Program-made: the position numbers and the translations under genes | Notes under the pieces: generated by a model | Database searches by the model: none | The model's input: the letters and a program-made list of their open reading frames with translations, nothing else | Told to the model about the DNA's origin: nothing | Assembly: GCA_947377285.1 (NCBI GenBank) | Contig: CANCFT010000002.1 | Coordinates: forward strand, 155,025-219,024 | DNA: 64,000 nt | Direction: 5' to 3' | Source of the DNA: Bacteriovoracaceae bacterium | GTDB lineage: Bacteria > Bdellovibrionota > Bacteriovoracia > Bacteriovoracales > Bacteriovoracaceae | Shown here: piece after piece, positions 54,915 to 61,800 of the stretch | Layout of the letters: each line of letters opens with the position of its first letter | How positions within the stretch are numbered: the first letter of the stretch is position 1

Positions 54915-57236
54915 ATGAAAAAAATACTGCAACTTAATCTAAAATTCTATTGGATCGCACCAATTTTACTAGTTCTTTTGGCTTCGTTTGGGATCAAGTA
55001 CTCATCAAAGCTCAAAATTAATTTAGACCTCGTTGGTCTATTGCCACAAAATAGCGAAAGTATTCAAGAAATGAATCATGTCGTTTCGAAAGTTGGCGGT
55101 GGTGGCTATATCATCGTATTAGTCGGTCCGATTACTAATCCTGAAGCTAAACTAAATCTTATTGATCAAAAAATTAAAAATATCAAAGATGTTAAGTACA
55201 CTTATTATGAGCGCGAAGAATTCATGCTTAAAGAGAAGGCACTTTACATCATGCCCCGTAAAGATTTTAAAAAACTTACGGAATATGCCAGGGTTATTTT
55301 TTCAAAGACTGCTGTTGATACAACAGGCCTTGGACTTGTTGATGAGTCCGATCGAGATGAGCAATTAAAAGAGGCCAATGCATTCTTTGAAAAACTCAAA
55401 AAAAGAACAAGTGCTGACCGCTATTTCGTATCGGCCGATAAAAAATACGCCATGCTACTCGTTCGTCCGACATTTGATTCGACCAATTTGGAAAAATCAA
55501 AAGAGTTGGCCGAAAAAATAAAAAATGCCATTGATTCACTTAATAATGAATCTTCCGAATCTAAATTTTCCTATAGTCTCTCAGGACGTTATGTTGAAAA
55601 AGCTGAAGAAGTTCGTCAGTTTGAAAATGATATTTATAAGACCGGAATTTTAAGTAATATCGCAATAACTATTTTATTAGTTTGGGGACTTGGAACTTTT
55701 AGAGGGGCCTTGGCAACAGCAGTAGTCGTTGCGACGGCAATGTGTGTAACTGGTGGATTAGCTTTCTTTGCCGTTGGACAAATTAATATCCTCACTGGAT
55801 TTTTGCTCGCAATATTATCAGGACTAGGCTCAAAGTTTGGTATCCATCTCATTAGAAGATATTATCAAGAAAGGCATAAAGGGATTGATAAGGAAACGGC
55901 CACTAGAAATACCTATTTTCATCTAAGTCGCCGCGGACTTTTTTCTTCTGCACTGACATCATCTTGTTCATTTTTTATCTTGGCCTATTCAAACTTTAGA
56001 GGGTTTTCAGAACTTGGAATCATCGCCGGAATAGGCATCATTGTTATTTATGCAGTCTTTGTTTTATCGTTTCCGATGATTGCTAAACTTTTACCGGAAA
56101 GAACAACTCTAAGCCGAAGATCGCGTTTTCCATTAGGAAAATACCCATTTAAATTATCTCAAATAAGAGTTCTTCCGATATTTATTCCTCTTGTCCTATA
56201 CGGTCTTGCTAACGCATACTTTGAATACGACTTTGATAAGCTTCATAATTTTCCACCAGCACTTCAAAAAATAAATGAAATGACGGATACCATTTTCGGT
56301 AGGGCCATTTCTCCTTCTGCTATTTTAGCTCGCGATAAAGAACAAGTAATCGCACTCACTGAATGGCTTAGAAGTGATGAAAATGCCCAAACAGTCGATC
56401 AAGTGATTTCTATCTATGACCTTGTTCCTCCTGATATGCAAAAACGAGCAGAAAGGCTTAAAATGCTTCGCTCTTATGTCTATAAAGTAGATGGCAATGA
56501 GTTAGAGAAAAAATCTGGAATTTCAAAAGAAAAAATTTATCAATGGATTGATGCTCCTACATATGACCGCTCAATTATTCCAAGAGCAATCAATGACAAT
56601 TTCGGTAGTGATGGTAATATTCTGATTGTTTTCCCTAAAGAAAAGCAAAGTAATTATGACACGATTACAAGATACGCTCATACTTTAACTGAAGCTAAAA
56701 AAGAATTTCCTGGGATGGAAGTTGGCAGTGATACTTTAGTTTTTGCGGAAATTTTAAATCATATTATTGAAGACGGAAAACTCGTTTTAGTCTTTTTCTT
56801 GTTGGGTGCCTTTTTTATTTTTTGGCTTGATTTTAAAAATATTAAAGATGCTCTCTTACTAGAAGGGCAATTAATTTTTTGTGTTATCCTGCTTGTTGCC
56901 TTAATGGGTTTAGCACATGTTCCATTTACAATTTTAAACGTCGCCATGATTCCCGAAGTTCTAGCAGCGGGAATTGATATGGGAGTTCATATTAGGCATC
57001 GGGAACGAGAGGGACATAGTTCAATGGCCAGTGCGAAACTCATTTCACACGCAGTTCAGCTAGGTGCCTTTACATCAATCTTAGGATTTGGCTCTCTTTT
57101 ATTTACAAGTTCAACGATGCTTCAAGGGATTGCTTGGATTTCAATATTAGGCCAAGTGTCATCTTATTTTGTGTGTATGTTAGCAGTACCTATGTGCAAA
57201 GATTTTTTTGGGAAGCACTATCGGGAAGCACTATAA
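54915..57236 (+). CDS. MMPL/RND-superfamily transporter (HpnN-like)
   Basis: 773 residues with twofold repeat. TM1 near 10-27, a periplasmic loop to about 235, then a five-helix cluster (about 240-395); TM7 about 418-438, a second periplasmic loop, then the last cluster (about 630-765). The sterol-sensing-like stretches are GLGSKFGIHLIRRYY in half 1 and AAGIDMGVHIRHRE in half 2, the symmetric pair seen in HpnN/MmpL-type lipid transporters. It would use the proton gradient to move lipids. It is divergent from the MlaC-TolC operon. No strong SD precedes the ATG. Confidence 0.88.
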   Translation: MKKILQLNLKFYWIAPILLVLLASFGIKYSSKLKINLDLVGLLPQNSESIQEMNHVVSKVGGGGYIIVLVGPITNPEAKLNLIDQKIKNIKDVKYTYYEREEFMLKEKALYIMPRKDFKKLTEYARVIFSKTAVDTTGLGLVDESDRDEQLKEANAFFEKLKKRTSADRYFVSADKKYAMLLVRPTFDSTNLEKSKELAEKIKNAIDSLNNESSESKFSYSLSGRYVEKAEEVRQFENDIYKTGILSNIAITILLVWGLGTFRGALATAVVVATAMCVTGGLAFFAVGQINILTGFLLAILSGLGSKFGIHLIRRYYQERHKGIDKETATRNTYFHLSRRGLFSSALTSSCSFFILAYSNFRGFSELGIIAGIGIIVIYAVFVLSFPMIAKLLPERTTLSRRSRFPLGKYPFKLSQIRVLPIFIPLVLYGLANAYFEYDFDKLHNFPPALQKINEMTDTIFGRAISPSAILARDKEQVIALTEWLRSDENAQTVDQVISIYDLVPPDMQKRAERLKMLRSYVYKVDGNELEKKSGISKEKIYQWIDAPTYDRSIIPRAINDNFGSDGNILIVFPKEKQSNYDTITRYAHTLTEAKKEFPGMEVGSDTLVFAEILNHIIEDGKLVLVFFLLGAFFIFWLDFKNIKDALLLEGQLIFCVILLVALMGLAHVPFTILNVAMIPEVLAAGIDMGVHIRHREREGHSSMASAKLISHAVQLGAFTSILGFGSLLFTSSTMLQGIAWISILGQVSSYFVCMLAVPMCKDFFGKHYREAL

Positions 57237-57914
57237 AGACGCTTGAAGAATTTTCATTCGAGTGTCTAATTTGGCCATGTAGAGTTTTTTATGTTTTCTC
57301 GTTTTAGAATGATAGCGTGCATACCAACGTCTATCAGATTTTCCGTATCTAGTTTTTAAAAGTGAGAGAATTTTTGCCATTACTTCGAGCGAATACGTTT
57401 GATCTACTTTTAATTTTTCTGGGTTTATGAGTTTTAAGTTAAGCCGACTAAATTCTTTATTCCAAACTTCGACATTGACTTGGGCCATGGACAAGTCTCC
57501 AGTAGACGAGACTAATTCATGATTAAATTTACTTTCAGTATCTATAATCGCAAGGACTATCTGAGGCTCAATTTTGTAATGAGCAAATGCCTGATGAATT
57601 TTCATAGCAATATTATCAATTCGCGATTTACTTAATTCTGGATTAAGCGCAGTGATCATTTTTGCAACAACCTGTGGGTCACTTGGAATATGAATTTGAT
57701 CGAAATTGCTAAACTCATCGAAATTTTGATGAGTGAAAGTGATCAATTGTTTTTTAGGACGAGACATATCAGCGACAGCACAAACGACAATAACAACTGA
57801 AGAAAATAGAAGTATTTTAAAAAACAAATCTTTTTCATTTCGTGTTGAAAAGTTTCGAGTCATTGAATTTGTAGTATTCATTGTATTCATACTTCTAATT
57901 ATAATTGAGATCAT
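57231..57914 (-). CDS. Lytic transglycosylase, SLT domain
   Basis: About 227 residues. N-terminal signal-anchor (FFKILLFSSVVIVVCAVADM about residues 31-50), so probably inner-membrane anchored or secreted. SLT domain: IEPQIVLAIIDTESKFNHEL (catalytic glutamate in ESKF), STGDLSMAQVNVEVWNKEF and SLLKTRYGKSDRRWYARYH. It cleaves peptidoglycan glycan chains. Several ATGs are in frame (57914, 57890, 57881), and the correct start is not clear. Convergent 6-bp overlap with the MMPL gene. Confidence 0.87.
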   Translation of the reverse strand: MISIIIRSMNTMNTTNSMTRNFSTRNEKDLFFKILLFSSVVIVVCAVADMSRPKKQLITFTHQNFDEFSNFDQIHIPSDPQVVAKMITALNPELSKSRIDNIAMKIHQAFAHYKIEPQIVLAIIDTESKFNHELVSSTGDLSMAQVNVEVWNKEFSRLNLKLINPEKLKVDQTYSLEVMAKILSLLKTRYGKSDRRWYARYHSKTRKHKKLYMAKLDTRMKILQASL

Positions 57915-58043
57915 TCATTGATAGAGGTCGTAAATGGGGAATTGGCGCAAAACCAAAGACATAAAATCTCCCAGCCTTTTGTAAACCATGGAAGTTGCGT
58001 TGGCCCTAGTTAGAAGTTTTAGCTAAAGATGACCACTTCTTAG

Positions 58044-58100
58044 GTCTTAAGACTGCAAATCCCTCTAAATCACATGGAGATTTCTCTATAAAATTTATAG
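58044..58100. promoter_or_regulatory. Two palindromes in the gap between the SLT gene and a secreted-protein gene
   Basis: In the 264-bp gap (57915-58178), GTCTTAAGAC (58044-58053) and CTATAAA-A-TTTATAG (58086-58100) are perfect dyads. They are 79-135 bases before the start of the secreted-protein gene, which has GAGGA six bases upstream. They may be operator sites or, for the second, part of a -10 region. Nothing else in the gap is recognisable. Confidence 0.3.
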
Positions 58101-58178
58101 TTACTTAACAAAGACCATGGAGATGAAGTTTTAACATGTTATGAATCCTCATCTTAATTCATGAAATGAGGAATATTT

Positions 58179-58889
58179 ATGACGGCAAAATCTACTATCT
58201 TTCTGGGTTTTCTTTTGACAATAACAATCTCGTTTCTTCCAAGTCTTGTATGTCAGGCAAACGCTTTGGATGTTATTCCTAACGAAAATTTCTGTAGTCC
58301 CATGCTTGATTCAAAACATTATCTAACAAGTGATTTTAGTACATACCCTCGCACTGTCCGTTTTGAATGTAGCTACCAATGCAAAATTAATGGATCCCTT
58401 CAAACAATTATTGCAACTTCAAAAATACAAATCCATTCAATTGATGAAGATGCAACTGGTGTAGTTTGCCAGGGAGTACTCGTTAAAAAAGTTGCATGGG
58501 GATATGACTTTGATAAAGTAGAACCATTTTATGCTTACAATTCAAATCTTGTAGAAATTAAAAGATGGGCATTTGAAAATGTCAGTATAAAAAATCCTAC
58601 CGAAATACAGTTTTTACAAAAATTAAAAGCCGATCTTTATACAATTAGCAGCTCATTTATCATGGCCGGAATTAATGGTGAAGAAGCAACAAAACACTTT
58701 GCTGAAGCAGGTAAGAGACTTTCAGCCATTGCCGACGCTCTTCCAAATGATACAACTCTTTTGGATGAGGCCATCAAGCAAATAATTGTGAATAAAGGAG
58801 TTGTTAAATTTGACTCAACTGCAGACTCATTAGTTTTTATGATGCTTTCAACATCTGCTTCTTGGAAAATCCCGAATTATTTATTTTGA
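58179..58889 (+). CDS. Hypothetical secreted protein, 236 residues
   Basis: Signal peptide ends near CQANA (about residue 29). Mature part: cysteines at FCSPM, FECSYQCKING and VVCQGV, which suit periplasmic disulfides, then a helical half (FLQKLKADLYTISSSFIMAG and LLDEAIKQIIV). The two-part layout, beta then helical, is not a family I know. The RBS (GAGGA) is good. Its end overlaps the convergent fibre gene by 13 bases. Likely exported; function unknown. Confidence 0.75.
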   Translation: MTAKSTIFLGFLLTITISFLPSLVCQANALDVIPNENFCSPMLDSKHYLTSDFSTYPRTVRFECSYQCKINGSLQTIIATSKIQIHSIDEDATGVVCQGVLVKKVAWGYDFDKVEPFYAYNSNLVEIKRWAFENVSIKNPTEIQFLQKLKADLYTISSSFIMAGINGEEATKHFAEAGKRLSAIADALPNDTTLLDEAIKQIIVNKGVVKFDSTADSLVFMMLSTSASWKIPNYLF

Positions 58890-61800
58890 TTCATTGATTT
58901 TTCAATTCGATCAAGTCGGCTTTCAAGTTCTTTAATTTTTTTATCTTTTAATTCGTTGCTGGCTTTTAGCGATGCTATTTCTCTATGGATAACAACCGAG
59001 TCATCAAACCATTTATGATAAAGTTGTTTGACAGCATTGATGAGCATATAAGTAAATTTAGAATAATCGACAACTTTGATTTCTGATTTTTCAGTATCAT
59101 CAGGATGCATTTTCACTAAGCGAGTTTTAACTAAGTTCGGATTTGTTTTTTCTAATTCCTGAGCGATCACACCTACGGCGCGCTCACCAGTTTTTGGCAT
59201 TTCTCCGAGACCATTAAATTCATAAGTGCGAAGACGGACACCTAAGAGTTCATCGAGACCTAAGGTAAAATCTAAGACATTTTCTTTTAAGCGAGCGTCT
59301 GAAGTACATACACCGCTGACAGTTGTAGCACCGATTCTAAAACACGTTGATGTGTTGATGTCGCCTGCAACGTCGAGTTTATAAGCTGGTGCAGTTGTTC
59401 CAATCCCAACAGAGCCTGTATTTTTAACTAAAAATTTACTTAAGGAATTTACTTGAAGATCTAATAAATTTTGAACTCCAGATCCAACTGCAGTTTCAGT
59501 TCTATTAACAAGTAAATCTGTATTCGAAGCGTTTCCACTTGCTTGATTATAAGATGGTATAATAGTAACTGCATTTAGATTACCAGTTGTTGCTGTATAA
59601 GTATTTCCACTTAGTTTTAAAAAGTCTCCTGCCCAAGATAAAACATTTCCACCTTGGAGAATGAGAGGGACTCCTGCAGAGTACGGCATTATACTATTGG
59701 TCCAAATATTTCCGGCAAATGTTGTGGCACTTACAATTCCGTTAACTTCAAGTTTATTAGTTGGATTAGTCGTTCCAATTCCAACATTCCCAGCAAAATA
59801 ATTATTATCACTCGCCCCTTTTTGATAAACTCCCCATCTATTTGTTCCGCTTAGCGTATCAATATAGACACCATAGGCTTTTGTTACAGAACCAGCTCCT
59901 GTATTTGTTGCAACAAAATAACCACCTCTTGCTTCAGAAACAATTCCTGTTCCACTGTTATTTACATATGCTGAAATACCGTTGCTGGTAGTAACAGTAT
60001 TTCCATTGGAGATACCAACTCCAAAATAACCACCATCAATTTCGTTTGCTGTTCCTCCACCGCTGATATGATCAACGATTCCTGTAATAGAGCGAATTAA
60101 ATTATTCGATCCAGATCGGCTAGAAGTAACATAAGAATTTATACCATTAATAGCACCGGCATTATTATCAGATCCATTATAAATCGTATAAACCATTTGA
60201 GTATTATAATCACTTGTATTAGACCAAGGATTTGATTGAACATATAATCTTGTCGCGGCAGAATTACTGTTTTGATTAATCGTAAGCGGTCCTCCCAAAT
60301 AACTGTCACCTCCAGTGACTCTTAAAGCGTATGAATTTGTAAGCGTTGTATTGGCTCCAGCTACCGGTGCTCCAGATATTAAAAGAGTTGAGGCACTCGT
60401 TATCGTTGTGGCCGAAGAGGAAGCAAAAGTTGGAATCCCAAATGAGTTTGAGGCTCCATTACTAACTGTTCCGCCAATTCCTGATGCATCAGTAATTGTC
60501 GAAGCTCCAGAATTAAATTTTTTCCCAACTGAAGACCAAATGGTTGGAGAAGTTACGTTTGCTGTGACATCAAGAAGTGCGACAGGAGCAGTTGTTCCAA
60601 TCCCGACTAATCCTCTTGTCGAAACTAAAAAAATATTTCCATCAACACCTGTTCCTGCTTTCGCTCCACCATCAATTGTAACGTTTCCACCATTGCTATT
60701 TCCTGTTCCAGATCCTCCTAAAATTTGAGCTAGGCCACCTACATTTCCGTTAGAACCACCAAGACCTCCGATGAGCTTTGCCGTTCCTCCCACTGTATTT
60801 GATCCACCTTGCCCACCTTGAACTGTTACGACTCCGGCGGTGGCATTATTATCTCCCTGCCCTGCAATCAAAGTAGCATTTGCACCATTGTAACTGGCCA
60901 CTCCTAACGTAAGCGAAGCACCTGAAAAATTATTATAATTATTTCCACCTGATAATGTTAGAGAACCGCCACCATCAGAAGTTGTTGCTCCATTGGCAGC
61001 TTTGATTACTAATGAACTACCACTTCCGCTTGCAGGAGAAGGGATTTGTATTGTTCGAGTAGCTCCTGTTGATAAATTGATATTTCCAGAAACCTCTAAA
61101 GCTGCTCCTGGAGTAGTCGTTCCAATCCCTACACTTCCTGTAGCTCGATAAACATTTCCACCGCTACTTCCCCATGATCCTGATAAAAGTCCATCTACAT
61201 AACTTTTATTAACTGCATCGTTGGGATTGATTGGCGAAGGAACAGTAAGAGCTCCAACGATTGAATTAATTGTTAATGTTCCAGTGATTGTTGTATTGGC
61301 TGATTTAGAAACATAATCAGTTTGAGTATTTAATAATTTTCCAAAGGCGCCTAAAACTGTATCGCTAGCTGCAATTGTTCCAGCAGAAGAAGTTAGTCCT
61401 GTAAGAGTTGAACCTCTTACGTCTGTTGCTAAATCAACAAACGTCTTATCTCCACGAAAATAATTAGTAGAGGCCACGGCCGTAATGAGCGGTTCTTTAG
61501 CATTTAACTGAGTTTGAATTGCACTTGTCACTCCAGCAAGAAAATTAAATTCGGCGTTGGATACAACACCAGTATTTATTTTTGAAGCATCTATTGCAGC
61601 AGATGCATTGATATCAGCATTAACAATAGTTCCATCTGTAATTTGAGATGACGTTATAGAGGATGAACTTGAACTAAAACTTGCCCAAGAAGTTCCATTA
61701 CAAAACTCAACATTAGGTGTGTTAAATCTCATGGCCCCCGCAATAGTAGCAGAACAAGCTGTCGCGTCTACTCCAACTCGAACAGAACCATTAACATCGA

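Noticed and set aside
60315..60728. 137-codon plus-strand frame rich in Pro, Val and Ala
   Set aside because: It lies entirely antisense to the fibre gene; its composition follows from the reverse of Gly/Ser/Thr repeat codons, and it has no ribosome site.
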